Source: RH-AL1 sp964247745 (GTDB lineage Bacteria > Pseudomonadota > Alphaproteobacteria > Rhizobiales > Beijerinckiaceae). Taken from it: DNA of 64,000 bases. This document shows, in pieces, positions 26,206 to 36,038 of this stretch (positions within the stretch are counted from its first letter, which is position 1; each line of letters begins with the position of its first letter). The DNA is taken from assembly GCA_964247745.1 (NCBI GenBank), contig CAXTVT010000004.1:1-64000 (forward strand), given 5' to 3'. The notes beneath the pieces were generated by a model. That model was not told the DNA's origin, ran no database searches, and worked only from the letters and a program-made list of their open reading frames with translations. The position numbers were made by a program, and so were the translations under genes.

Positions 26206-26517
26206 ATGACCGCAGGCACGCCTACCTTCGACCCCGATCGCGATCTCGGCGCCGCCGCGCGGCGGTGCGTCGCCCATACGATCAAGGCGCGTGCCCGACG
26301 CTACGGCCGCCAGCCGCAGGCGCTCGACGCGCTGTTCCCCGGGCTGGGCCACGCGCCACCCGACACGCTGGTCGCCATCGCCACGCACCTCTTCGAGCGT
26401 GAGGCCGGTTCGCCGCGCCGCTGGTTCGGCTTCGGCGGCGAGGTGACCCTGATCAACGTGCGCGCCGCCCTGCTGCTGGGCCGCGCCTTGCGGCGCGCCG
26501 GGCGGGTCACGACATGA
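26206..26517 (+). CDS. conserved-looking hypothetical protein
   Basis: A 103-residue, Arg- and Ala-rich soluble protein (GAAARRCVAHTIKARARRYG near the N-terminus, SPRRWFGFGGEVTLINVRAA near the middle). ATG 26206 is well placed after TCGGAGG. I do not recognise a domain. It follows the S24 repressor by 58 bases on the same strand and may belong to the same module. Confidence 0.5.
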   Translation: MTAGTPTFDPDRDLGAAARRCVAHTIKARARRYGRQPQALDALFPGLGHAPPDTLVAIATHLFEREAGSPRRWFGFGGEVTLINVRAALLLGRALRRAGRVTT

Positions 26518-26617
26518 TCGTTCCGCGCGTGGCGCCATCCGGAGAACGGCACCTTCGTTCGCCGGAACCAACGCGAACACTTTCTGTTCTGCGGCGATCC
26601 TTCGGGAGAGGATGTTC

Positions 26618-27889
26618 ATGACAGCTGGCCTTCGCCCCTGGAACGAGGACGCGGCGCATCTCGGCACCCTGCCGGCGCGATTGCGCGCCACGCGTCGCCA
26701 TTCGCTCGATCTCGCCGCGCCGCTGTCGCCCGAGGATCAGGTCGTCCAGGCCAGCGACGATGCCAGCCCCACCAAGTGGCACCTCGCCCACGTCACCTGG
26801 TTCTTCGAGACGTTCCTGCTGAAGGCCTACCTGCCGTCCTACCGGCTCTTCGACGACCGCTTTCCCTACTGCTTCAACTCCTATTACGAGGCCGAGGGCG
26901 CCCGCCATCCGCGCGGCGCGCGCGGGCTGCTGACGCGACCGCGCCACGACGAAGTGATGGCTTACCGAGCCCACGTCGATGCCGGCCTCGACGCGCTGCT
27001 CGCCGACGAGGACGCGATGGGCGACCCGCAGGTGGCCGAGCTGGTCGAGATCGGCATCCATCACGAGCAGCAGCACCAGGAGCTGCTGCTGACCGACATC
27101 CTCAGCCTGTTCGCCAGCCAGCCGCTGTTGCCGGCCTATGCCGCGGCGCCCGCACGGGACGACGCCGCCCCGCCGCAGCTGACCTTCACCGCCTATGACG
27201 GCGGCATCCACGAGGTCGGGCACGGCGGGGAGGGCTTCTCCTTCGACAACGAGGGGCCGCGCCACCGCGCGCTGCTGCAGCCGTTCGCGCTGGCCGACCG
27301 GCTCGTGACCAACGGCGAGTGGCTCGCCTTCATGCGCGACGGCGGCTATCGCGACGCCGCATTGTGGCTGGCCGACGGCTGGAGCACGGTGAAGGCGCAG
27401 GGCTGGGACGCGCCGCTGTATTGGGAGCAGCGCGACGGCCGTTGGCGGCAGATGAGCCTGCACGGGTCGAACGCGCTCGACCTCGGCGCTCCGGTCGACC
27501 ACGTCAGCTTCTACGAGGCGGATGCCTATGCGCGTTGGGCTGGGCACCGCCTGCCGACGGAGTTCGAGTGGGAGCACGCCGCGATCGTCGACGCCGACCC
27601 GACCGAGCGTCCGCGGAGGCTGGCGCCGGAGGCGGCGCAGCCGGGCGACCGCCAGATGTTCGGCGATGTCTGGCAATGGACGCAATCGGCCTACCTGCCG
27701 TATCCCGGCTACAAGGCCGCGCCCGGCGCGCTCGGCGAGTACAACGGCAAGTTCATGTGCTCGCAGCAGGTGCTGCGCGGCTCCTCCTGCGCCACGGCGC
27801 CCGGCCATGCGCGGGCGACCTATCGCAACTTCTTCTATCCCCATCAGCGCTGGCAGTTCACCGGCCTGCGTCTCGCCAGCGACCGGTAG
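26618..27889 (+). CDS. egtB: ergothioneine biosynthesis sulfoxide synthase
   Basis: A 423-residue non-haem iron enzyme that couples hercynine with a thiol (gamma-glutamylcysteine or cysteine) and oxygen in ergothioneine synthesis. The N-terminal DinB-like half supplies iron ligands (SPTKWHLAHVTWFFE and the HEQQHQE motif near residue 150). The C-terminal FGE-sulfatase-like half has NGEWLAFM, RLPTEFEWEHA, DVWQWT and RGSSCAT. The second ATG (26618) is preferred because GGGAGAGG is six bases upstream; the ATG at 26612 touches that site. egtD starts 4 bases after its stop. Confidence 0.94.
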   Translation: MTAGLRPWNEDAAHLGTLPARLRATRRHSLDLAAPLSPEDQVVQASDDASPTKWHLAHVTWFFETFLLKAYLPSYRLFDDRFPYCFNSYYEAEGARHPRGARGLLTRPRHDEVMAYRAHVDAGLDALLADEDAMGDPQVAELVEIGIHHEQQHQELLLTDILSLFASQPLLPAYAAAPARDDAAPPQLTFTAYDGGIHEVGHGGEGFSFDNEGPRHRALLQPFALADRLVTNGEWLAFMRDGGYRDAALWLADGWSTVKAQGWDAPLYWEQRDGRWRQMSLHGSNALDLGAPVDHVSFYEADAYARWAGHRLPTEFEWEHAAIVDADPTERPRRLAPEAAQPGDRQMFGDVWQWTQSAYLPYPGYKAAPGALGEYNGKFMCSQQVLRGSSCATAPGHARATYRNFFYPHQRWQFTGLRLASDR

Positions 27890-27893
27890 CATC

Positions 27894-28850
27894 ATGACCC
27901 ACACGAACCTCGAGGAGGACGCGGCCGCCTCCGGTTTCGCCGCGGACGCCCTGAGCGGGCTCGGCGCGCCGCAGAAGACGCTGCCTTGCCAATATCTCTA
28001 CGACGCGCGCGGCAGCGAGCTGTTCGAGGCGATCACCGACGTGCCGGAATATTACCCGACGCGTACCGAGATCGGCATCCTCGAGGCCAGCGTCGTCGAT
28101 ATCGTCGCCGAGACGCCGCCGGGCTCGGTGCTCGTCGAGTTCGGCTCGGGCTCGTCGCGCAAGACCGAGATCCTGCTCGGTGCGTTCGACAAGCTCGCCG
28201 CCTACGTGCCGATCGACGTGTCGGCGAGCGCGCTGGCCGAGGCCCGCGACCGGCTGGCCGCGCGCTTTCCCCGCCTGCGGGTCGAGCCGATCGTCGGCGA
28301 CTTCCGCGACCCGCTGCTGCTGCCGCCGGATCTCGCGGCACGCCCGCGCATGGGCTTCTTTCCCGGCTCGACGATCGGCAATTTCCGCCCGAGCGAGGCC
28401 GCGGCGCTGTTGCGCGGGATGGCCGACGCGCTCGGCACGGGCGGCCGCCTGATCATCGGCGTCGACCTCCGCAAGGCCACGGCCCGGTTGCTGCCGGCCT
28501 ACGACGATGCCGCCGGCGTGACCGCCGCCTTCAACAAGAACCTGCTGGAGCGCGCCAATCGCGAGCTCGGCGCCGACTTCGACCTCGACGGCTTCCGTCA
28601 CGAGGCCCGCTTCAACACGCTCGAGAGCCGCGTCGAGATGCATCTGGTGAGCGAGCGCGCCCAGATTGTCCGTCTGCTTGGTCGCAGCTTCGCCTTCCGG
28701 CCGGGCGAGTCGATCCACACCGAGAACTCGCACAAGTACACGGTGGAGGCGTTCCAGGCACTGGCGCGTGAGGCTGGCTGGGCGCCACGCCGCGTGTGGA
28801 CGGATGCCGACGGCCTGTTCAGCGTGCATGAAATCGTGGTGGCGGAGTAA
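27894..28850 (+). CDS. egtD: L-histidine N-alpha-methyltransferase
   Basis: A 318-residue SAM enzyme that trimethylates histidine to hercynine, the first ergothioneine step. Family motifs are KTLPCQYLYDARGSELFEAI, EYYPTRTEIGIL, VEFGSGSSRKTEILL (SAM loop), FFPGSTIGNF, LLERANRELGADFD and IHTENSHKY. Immediately downstream of egtB, giving a minimal two-gene ergothioneine operon. No egtA, egtC or egtE is nearby, so the final C-S lyase step must be encoded elsewhere. Confidence 0.95.
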   Translation: MTHTNLEEDAAASGFAADALSGLGAPQKTLPCQYLYDARGSELFEAITDVPEYYPTRTEIGILEASVVDIVAETPPGSVLVEFGSGSSRKTEILLGAFDKLAAYVPIDVSASALAEARDRLAARFPRLRVEPIVGDFRDPLLLPPDLAARPRMGFFPGSTIGNFRPSEAAALLRGMADALGTGGRLIIGVDLRKATARLLPAYDDAAGVTAAFNKNLLERANRELGADFDLDGFRHEARFNTLESRVEMHLVSERAQIVRLLGRSFAFRPGESIHTENSHKYTVEAFQALAREAGWAPRRVWTDADGLFSVHEIVVAE

Positions 28851-28873
28851 CCAGCGTCTGGCGCGTGTTGGCG

Positions 28874-29173
28874 CTAATCGTAGCGCCGCACTTGCGGCGG
28901 TGTGCCCGTAGCATCAGTCGAGCAGACGACGCCCGTGACACGGCGCCCCGTCACCGTCGCTTCGAACGGCGTCGTGAAACGATAACGTTTTTGATCGCAT
29001 CCGGCGAAGATGCTGAAGAATCCGGGTCGGTTCGCGACGACGATGTTCGTGTAGCCGTCGTCCGCTAAAACGCGACGCGCCACGTTGCGATCCGGATCTG
29101 CGTGTCCGGCAAGATATGCCGCGGCAACGGTAAGACACGCCGCCGTCGCCGAACCGAGCATGACCTTTTTCAC
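28874..29173 (-). CDS. small secreted protein of unknown function
   Basis: A 99-residue protein with an N-terminal signal peptide (KKVMLGSATAACLTVAAAYLAG). The mature part has ARRVLADDGYTNIVVANRPGF and two Cys (AGCDQK, VVCSTD), possibly a disulfide. No domain recognised. It is convergent with egtD, and a GTG at 29173 is the start. It is divergent from the lactate permease gene. Confidence 0.6.
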   Translation of the reverse strand: MKKVMLGSATAACLTVAAAYLAGHADPDRNVARRVLADDGYTNIVVANRPGFFSIFAGCDQKRYRFTTPFEATVTGRRVTGVVCSTDATGTPPQVRRYD

Positions 29174-29357
29174 GGCGAACCCTCCCGCGCCTCGTTGACT
29201 GGCCTAGTATCGGCTTTCGCGAGCAGGGCCCTCCCGGTGCAACAGCCTTCCTCTTTCTGTCGGATAAACCGCATTCTGCCGAACGACCGCTTGCCCGCAA
29301 TCGGTCGGCTTGCTTGAAGCAACGCTCGCCTAGGTGGCAGCGGGAACAGACGGTACG

Positions 29358-31082
<1,725 letters not shown>

Positions 31083-31348
31083 GGAGCGACCGAACAAAGG
31101 CGCGCCGCGCCATCAGCGCGGTTCTCGGCGTATCCGGCTTTCGGAAGGACTGACAGCGTTGTCAAATCGCGGACGCTGGCAGGCGCAAGGAGCGAACGTT
31201 CAGGAATCTCGGCCTTGGAACCAACCTGTCGCCTTGACGGCAAACGAGGGGCGGGTTTTGTTGGACCAGCTACAAGCCGACCTGAGTGCGGCGATGCGAA
31301 GGGACGACGCGTCGATCTGGAGGTGCATGCCGGAAGCGCGTTCGTGCC

Positions 31349-31810
31349 ATGAGCAACGTCGCTTTTCCTTACAGTCGCTTCGCCGAAGACACGCGCGCTT
31401 ACCGGAAATCGCGAGAATTCTGGAGCCAAGCCTTTTCGGAAAGCCTCGGTTCGTCACGCGCCGATCAATGGCTGGATTGGATCGACGATATTTTCCAAGA
31501 TGGAAATCCGATCTTCAGCAAAATCAACCGTTCTCTCGGCCGAGGCATTCTAGTGCAACAGACGCCGGTCGGGCGCGATCGCTATTGGTTTAAATGCTGG
31601 ATTTCACATGCGGAGGAAAACGATCACGTCGTGCCGTACCTCTTCGTCGAGACATTCATTGCCGGGGAAACCAAGACGTATTTCGACGAGCTGATCAAGG
31701 CGTGGTGTGTCGACGGGTTCGGCGAAGACGACATGGCAAACCTCACGGAGAAAACCCGTCTGACGGCGAGCGAGCGGTTCGACGGTATCGATTTCGCCAC
31801 ACCGGCGTGA
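31349..31810 (+). CDS. hypothetical protein of lower GC content
   Basis: A 153-residue soluble, acidic and aromatic-rich protein (FWSQAFSESLGSSRADQWLD, RDRYWFKCWISHAEEND, TKTYFDELIKAWC). I recognise no domain. Base composition is visibly less GC-rich than the neighbours, suggesting recent acquisition. No promoter or operon partner is evident. The intergenic stretch before it (31083-31348) holds nothing recognisable. Confidence 0.5.
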   Translation: MSNVAFPYSRFAEDTRAYRKSREFWSQAFSESLGSSRADQWLDWIDDIFQDGNPIFSKINRSLGRGILVQQTPVGRDRYWFKCWISHAEENDHVVPYLFVETFIAGETKTYFDELIKAWCVDGFGEDDMANLTEKTRLTASERFDGIDFATPA

Positions 31811-31886
31811 GCCGATCCATCGAGGTGGTTTCCAACCTCCGTTCGCAGCATTCCATTAGTACCTCGAGGGCCTTCGCAATAATTCC

Positions 31887-32162
31887 ATGATGATGTTCCA
31901 CTGGCTCTTCGCCGACCGCCGCAACGGGCGTATCGTGATCGGGCAATCGCCCAATTGGCTGATGCTCGTGTTCCTCGCCGCCACCGCCTCGCGGCTGGTC
32001 GAGGCCCGACGCGGGCCGGCCGGCGGGGCGATCCGCCTCGTGCAGGCCGGCAGCCTCGGCCTCTGGGCGCTCGACGAGGCGTTGCGAGGCGTCAATCCGG
32101 CCCGCCGCATCGGCGGCGCGGCGCTGGTCGCCGCCGTGCCGTTCCGCCGGATGCTGAAGTGA
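31887..32162 (+). CDS. small membrane-associated hypothetical protein
   Basis: A 91-residue protein with one clear hydrophobic segment (NWLMLVFLAATASRL) and a weaker one (LVQAGSLGLWALDEAL), ending with basic residues. It resembles small conserved alphaproteobacterial membrane proteins whose function is unknown. Its stop overlaps the GTG start of the next cupin gene by 4 bases, so the two are translationally coupled. Confidence 0.6.
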   Translation: MMMFHWLFADRRNGRIVIGQSPNWLMLVFLAATASRLVEARRGPAGGAIRLVQAGSLGLWALDEALRGVNPARRIGGAALVAAVPFRRMLK

Positions 32163-32752
32163 CCGGCGTCGCGCTGCAGCACGGCTGCCGCATCACCCAC
32201 GGCCGCGGAGCCGCCGTGAAGACGCCGTTCCCCGACATGCCGCTGACCATGCACGAGCTCTCGGCCGGCGGCGGTACCGCGTTCTCCGGTCAATACGGCT
32301 TCATCCCGTTCACCACCGCGATCCGCCTGCCGCGTCACGTCCACATCGGTGCGCCGGATGCCGCCGGCACGCGCCGGCTGCTCGCCGAGCGTATCCTGGT
32401 CCTGAACGGCTGCGGCCTGGCCGAGCTGGCCGGCGCGCTGCATGTCGTGGCCCCGGGCTCGCTGGTCGACATTGGCCCCGGCGTCCCGCACACCTGGACC
32501 GCCTGCCCGCCGGGCGTGCGCCTGCCCGACGGCAGCCGGTCCGACGGCACGTTTCTCATGGTCTACGACTACGAGGCGCCGACGGGTTTCTTCCCGACGG
32601 CATCGACGGTGCCGTTGGCCGACGCGGCCGCCTACGAGGGCTACGACGGGCAGGACTACGAGCCGATCCGGATCCCGTCCATCACCGCGGACGAGTTGGC
32701 CGCGCGGGCGACGCTGGTCTGGGACGATCGGGTCGTGAAGCCCGAGACCTGA
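32159..32752 (+). CDS. cupin-fold protein
   Basis: 197 residues. The middle part reads as a cupin barrel: FTTAIRLPRHVHIG with metal-type histidines, ERILVLNGCGLAEL, and VDIGPGVPHTWTACPPG. The remainder is unassigned. GTG 32159 overlaps the stop of the upstream small membrane-protein gene; a GTG near 32216 (VKTPFPD) is an alternative start. Cupins of this kind may bind or transform small organic acids; no substrate can be named. Confidence 0.65.
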   Translation: MTGVALQHGCRITHGRGAAVKTPFPDMPLTMHELSAGGGTAFSGQYGFIPFTTAIRLPRHVHIGAPDAAGTRRLLAERILVLNGCGLAELAGALHVVAPGSLVDIGPGVPHTWTACPPGVRLPDGSRSDGTFLMVYDYEAPTGFFPTASTVPLADAAAYEGYDGQDYEPIRIPSITADELAARATLVWDDRVVKPET

Positions 32753-32777
32753 CCCCGGGTCGGCCGCCCCGGCGCGC

Positions 32778-33305
32778 CTACTTCACCGTGGCGGCCGCCG
32801 CCTTGCAGATCGTGGCATCCTGATCGCCGGAGCCGCCGGAGCAGCCGAGCGCGCCGATCAGCTTGCCGTCGGCCACCAGCGGCACGCCGCCGGGCGAGGC
32901 GACGAGGCCCGGATCGAGCGACGTGACGTAGGGGTGACCGGTGTCGGCGGCGTTGTAGAACACCCGGGTCTCGCGGCGAAAGCGGGCCGAGGTGCGCGCC
33001 TTGTTCTGCGCGATGGTGGTCGAGGCGAGCATCGCGCCGTCCATCCGGGCGAAGGCGACGAGGTCGCCATGGGTGTCGACGACCGCGATCACCAACGGCC
33101 AACTTCGTTTGTTGGCCTCGCCGAGGGCGGCGTCGACGAGCGCGCGTGCCCGATCCAGGCCGATCGGAGCGCCGTAGGGAATCGCGAACGGCACCTTCTC
33201 CGGCGTGCCGCCCGCCGGCGGTGTCGCGGCCGGTTGCTCCGCCGCGGCGGGCAGGACGGTTGCGGCCGCCAGAACGAAGGCGGTGGCGAGGATGGGCAGG
33301 CGCAT
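32778..33305 (-). CDS. secreted GlcG/HbpS-family protein
   Basis: A 175-residue precursor with a signal peptide (LATAFVLAAATVLPAAAEQ). The mature part is a GlcG/HbpS domain: GLDRARALVDAALGEA, VIAVVDTHGDLVAFARMDGA, TIAQNKARTSARF and ASPGGVPLVADGKLIGALG. Family members bind haem or cobalamin (HbpS) or accompany glycolate oxidase (GlcG). Secretion fits a periplasmic ligand-binding role. Divergent from the Nudix gene. Confidence 0.83.
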   Translation of the reverse strand: MRLPILATAFVLAAATVLPAAAEQPAATPPAGGTPEKVPFAIPYGAPIGLDRARALVDAALGEANKRSWPLVIAVVDTHGDLVAFARMDGAMLASTTIAQNKARTSARFRRETRVFYNAADTGHPYVTSLDPGLVASPGGVPLVADGKLIGALGCSGGSGDQDATICKAAAATVK

Positions 33306-33399
33306 CGGCGACGCTCCGGGAAGGTGACACGCCGCGCGCCATACGCCATGGGGGACCGGGTCCGCCACCTGCCCGAACGTCAGGCCCCAAGGAGCGTCC

Positions 33400-33972
33400 A
33401 TGCCCCCGTCCTCGGCCGCCCTGCCGCTTCGCGTGATTTATGAGGGCTGGACCACCTTCGGCGTCGCCACCGTGACCCAGCCCGATGGCACCGCGGTGAA
33501 CCGCTGCGTGGAGCATCATGGCGCGGCGGCGGTGGTGCTGCCCTACGATCCCGTGCGGCGCACGGCGCTGCTGGTGCGCCAGGTCCGCGTCGGCCCGGCC
33601 TGGTGGGGCGGCGACGGCCAACTCGACGAGGCGCCGGCCGGCGGCCTCGACGGCGGCGCGCCGGACGAGACGGCGCGGCGCGAGGCGCTGGAGGAGGCCG
33701 GCGTGCGGCTCGGCGCCTTGGAACCGGTCGGCGCGCTCTACCCCATGCCGAGCGTCTCGACCGAGCGGCTGCATCTCTTCCTCGCGGCCTATGCGGCCGG
33801 CGACCGCATCGCCGAGGGCGGCGGCCTTGCCGAGGAGGACGAGCAGGTCGCCGTGCTCGAGGTCGCCCTGGCCGAACTCGTCGCCGCCGCGGCCGCCGGC
33901 AGCCTCTCCGACATGAAGACGATCGTGCTGTTGCAGGCCCTCCAGCTGCGCCGGCCGGAGCTTTTCGCCTGA
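33400..33972 (+). CDS. Nudix hydrolase (ADP-ribose pyrophosphatase-like)
   Basis: A 190-residue enzyme with a Nudix box GGAPDETARREALEEAGV, in which the REALEE glutamates bind magnesium. The preceding beta strand (AAAVVLPYDPVRRTALLVRQVR) and the following TERLHLFLAAY are like ADP-ribose or GDP-mannose pyrophosphatases (NudF/NudK). It probably removes a toxic or surplus nucleoside diphosphate derivative. The start at 33400 (MPPSS) is the first ATG. Confidence 0.85.
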   Translation: MPPSSAALPLRVIYEGWTTFGVATVTQPDGTAVNRCVEHHGAAAVVLPYDPVRRTALLVRQVRVGPAWWGGDGQLDEAPAGGLDGGAPDETARREALEEAGVRLGALEPVGALYPMPSVSTERLHLFLAAYAAGDRIAEGGGLAEEDEQVAVLEVALAELVAAAAAGSLSDMKTIVLLQALQLRRPELFA

Positions 33973-34008
33973 GCCGTTGAAGCCGACATTCGGGCGAGGA
34001 GACGCGCC

Positions 34009-34401
34009 ATGGAGATCAGGCGGGCGGGCACGCAGTCCTCGGCCAAGGGGCCTGCGGATTGGTTCACCCGCACGGTGCGCATCGATCCGCTGTTCGGGCC
34101 CGATCCGGCCCGCGTCGGCGGTGCCTTGGTGACCTTCGAGCCGGGCGCGCGCACGGCGTGGCACACCCACCCGCTCGGTCAGACCCTCGTGGTCACGGCC
34201 GGCTGCGGTCTGGCTCAGCGCGAGGGCCATCGCGTGGAGACGATCCGTCCCGGCGACGTGGTCTGGTTCCCGCCGGGCGAGAAGCACTGGCACGGCGCCG
34301 CACCGACCACGGCGATGAGCCATATCGCGGTGCAGGAGAAGCAGGACGGCGAGGTGGTCGTTTGGATGGAGCACGTCAGCGAGGCGCAGTACGCAGGCTA
34401 G
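34009..34401 (+). CDS. small single-domain cupin protein
   Basis: 130 residues with both cupin motifs: the first in GARTAWHTHPLGQTLVV (two His of the metal site) and the second in PGDVVWFPPGEKHWHGA. It resembles the cupin family containing (R)-mandelonitrile lyase and carboxymuconolactone-associated cupins. It probably binds one divalent metal. It is 36 bases after the Nudix gene on the same strand and is followed by the tRNA-Sec gene. Confidence 0.8.
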   Translation: MEIRRAGTQSSAKGPADWFTRTVRIDPLFGPDPARVGGALVTFEPGARTAWHTHPLGQTLVVTAGCGLAQREGHRVETIRPGDVVWFPPGEKHWHGAAPTTAMSHIAVQEKQDGEVVVWMEHVSEAQYAG

Positions 34402-34460
34402 CGAGCACACCGCCATCCGCCGGCTTGCGAAACATCGCGCGCTGGTCTCTTGTGCGCGAC

Positions 34461-34557
34461 GGAGGAGATGCGTTCCCCGGTGGGGCGTCCGGACTTCAAA
34501 TCCGGGAGGGGCCGCCAGGCGGTCTTTGGTGGGTTCGACTCCCACTCTCTTCCGCCA
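34461..34557 (+). tRNA. selC: tRNA-Sec (anticodon TCA)
   Basis: A 97-base tRNA with the special features of selenocysteine tRNA. The 8-bp acceptor stem pairs GGAGGAGA with TCTCTTCC (one G-U), the long variable arm starts GGGGCCGCCAGGCGGTCTTTG, and the T arm has GGTTCGACTCC. The anticodon loop CTTCAAA (34494-34500) sits on a CCGGA/TCCGG stem, so the anticodon TCA is at 34496-34498 and reads UGA. It closely resembles E. coli selC, including the encoded CCA. selA begins 35 bases downstream. tRNA finders tuned to normal tRNAs may miss it. Confidence 0.96.
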
Positions 34558-34591
34558 GGCTGCCGCCGCCGGGGGGTCGAAAAAGGTTGGC

Positions 34592-36031
34592 ATGACCCGC
34601 GACACGACAGATCATGGGCATCAGCCTTTCGAGCGTGGCCGGCCGCCCTCGGTCGACCGGCTGCTCGGGCGCGACGATGCCGCCGACCTCGTGGCGCGCT
34701 TCGGCCGCCAGCCGACGCTGGAGGCGCTGCGTGGCGCCCTTGCCGCCGTCCGCGCCGTCCGCGCCGTGCTCGCCGACGGTGGATCGGTGTTGGGCGAGGC
34801 GGATCTCGTGGCCGCAGCGGCGCAGAGTCTGGAGCGCCTGTTCGCCCCCTCGCTGCGCCCGGTGTTCAACCTCACCGGCACGGTGCTGCACACCAATCTC
34901 GGCCGGGCCCTTCTCCCACCCGAGGCGGCGGCGTCGGTCGCGCGCGTGCTCAGCCAGGCCTCCAACCTCGAATACGACGTCGCCGCCGGCCGGCGCGGCG
35001 AGCGCGACGACCATCTCGAGCCGCTGATCTGCAAGCTGACCGGCGCCGAGGCGGCGACGATCGTCAACAACAACGCCGCCGCCGTGCTGCTGGTGCTGGC
35101 GGCGCTGGCGCCGAAGAAGGAGGTGCTGGTGTCGCGCGGCGAGCTCGTCGAGATCGGCGGCGCCTTCCGCGTGCCCGACGTGATGGCGCGGGCCGGCTGT
35201 CGGATGGTCGAGGTCGGCACCACCAACCGCACCCATCTGCGCGACTACGCCGACGCGATCGGTCCGCGCACCGTGGCGGCGATGAAGGTCCACCAGTCGA
35301 ACTACGAGATCAAGGGTTTCACCGCCGAGGTTTCGGATGCCGATCTCGGCCGGCTCTGCCGCGAGCGCGGCCTCGTCATGCTCGACGATCTCGGCAGCGG
35401 CAATCTCGTCGATTTCTCCGCTTACGGCCTGCCGCGAGAGCCGACCGTGATGGACGCGGTCAAGCACGCCGACATCGTCACCTTCTCGGGCGACAAGCTG
35501 CTCGGTGGCGTGCAATGCGGCCTCATCGCCGGGCGCCGCGACCTCGTCGCGAAGATCCGCAAGCACCCGCTGAAGCGCGCGCTGCGCGTCGGCAAGGAGG
35601 TGTTCGCCGCGATGGAGGCGGTGCTGCGCCTCTACCTCGATCCCGACCGCCTCGCCGCGCGACTGCCGACGCTGCGGCTGCTGACCCGCCGCCAAGCCGA
35701 CATCCGCGCCCAGGCCGAACGTCTCGCGCCGCTTCTGGCGTCCGCGCTGGGCGGCGCCGCCCGCGTCACCGTGATCGATTGCGCGAGCCAGATCGGCAGC
35801 GGCGCGCTGCCGGTCGAGACGCTGCCCTCGGCCGCTCTGGCGCTGACCTCGCCGATGCCCGGCAAGGGCGACGGCCGCTGGCTCAAGGCTATCGCCGAGC
35901 GCTTCCGCGCGCTGCCCATGCCGGTGATCGGCCGCGTCGCCGACAACGCATTCCTGCTCGACCTGCGCACCTTGGAGGACGAGGCGGGCTTTTTGGCGCA
36001 GTTCGACAGGTCATCGCCGGCGTATCACTAG
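34592..36031 (+). CDS. selA: L-seryl-tRNA(Sec) selenium transferase
   Basis: A 479-residue PLP enzyme that converts seryl-tRNA(Sec) to selenocysteyl-tRNA(Sec) using selenophosphate. Conserved blocks are FNLTGTVLHTNLGRALLP, EYDVAAGRRGERDDH, VNNNAAAVLLVL, EVGTTNRTHLRDY, KVHQSNYEIKGFT, DDLGSGNLVD, and TFSGDKLLGGVQCGLI, with the PLP-binding Lys. The start ATG 34592 gives the typical length. It is placed right after its own tRNA substrate gene. selB and selD are not in the window. Confidence 0.96.
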   Translation: MTRDTTDHGHQPFERGRPPSVDRLLGRDDAADLVARFGRQPTLEALRGALAAVRAVRAVLADGGSVLGEADLVAAAAQSLERLFAPSLRPVFNLTGTVLHTNLGRALLPPEAAASVARVLSQASNLEYDVAAGRRGERDDHLEPLICKLTGAEAATIVNNNAAAVLLVLAALAPKKEVLVSRGELVEIGGAFRVPDVMARAGCRMVEVGTTNRTHLRDYADAIGPRTVAAMKVHQSNYEIKGFTAEVSDADLGRLCRERGLVMLDDLGSGNLVDFSAYGLPREPTVMDAVKHADIVTFSGDKLLGGVQCGLIAGRRDLVAKIRKHPLKRALRVGKEVFAAMEAVLRLYLDPDRLAARLPTLRLLTRRQADIRAQAERLAPLLASALGGAARVTVIDCASQIGSGALPVETLPSAALALTSPMPGKGDGRWLKAIAERFRALPMPVIGRVADNAFLLDLRTLEDEAGFLAQFDRSSPAYH

Positions 36032-36038
36032 ACCGCGA

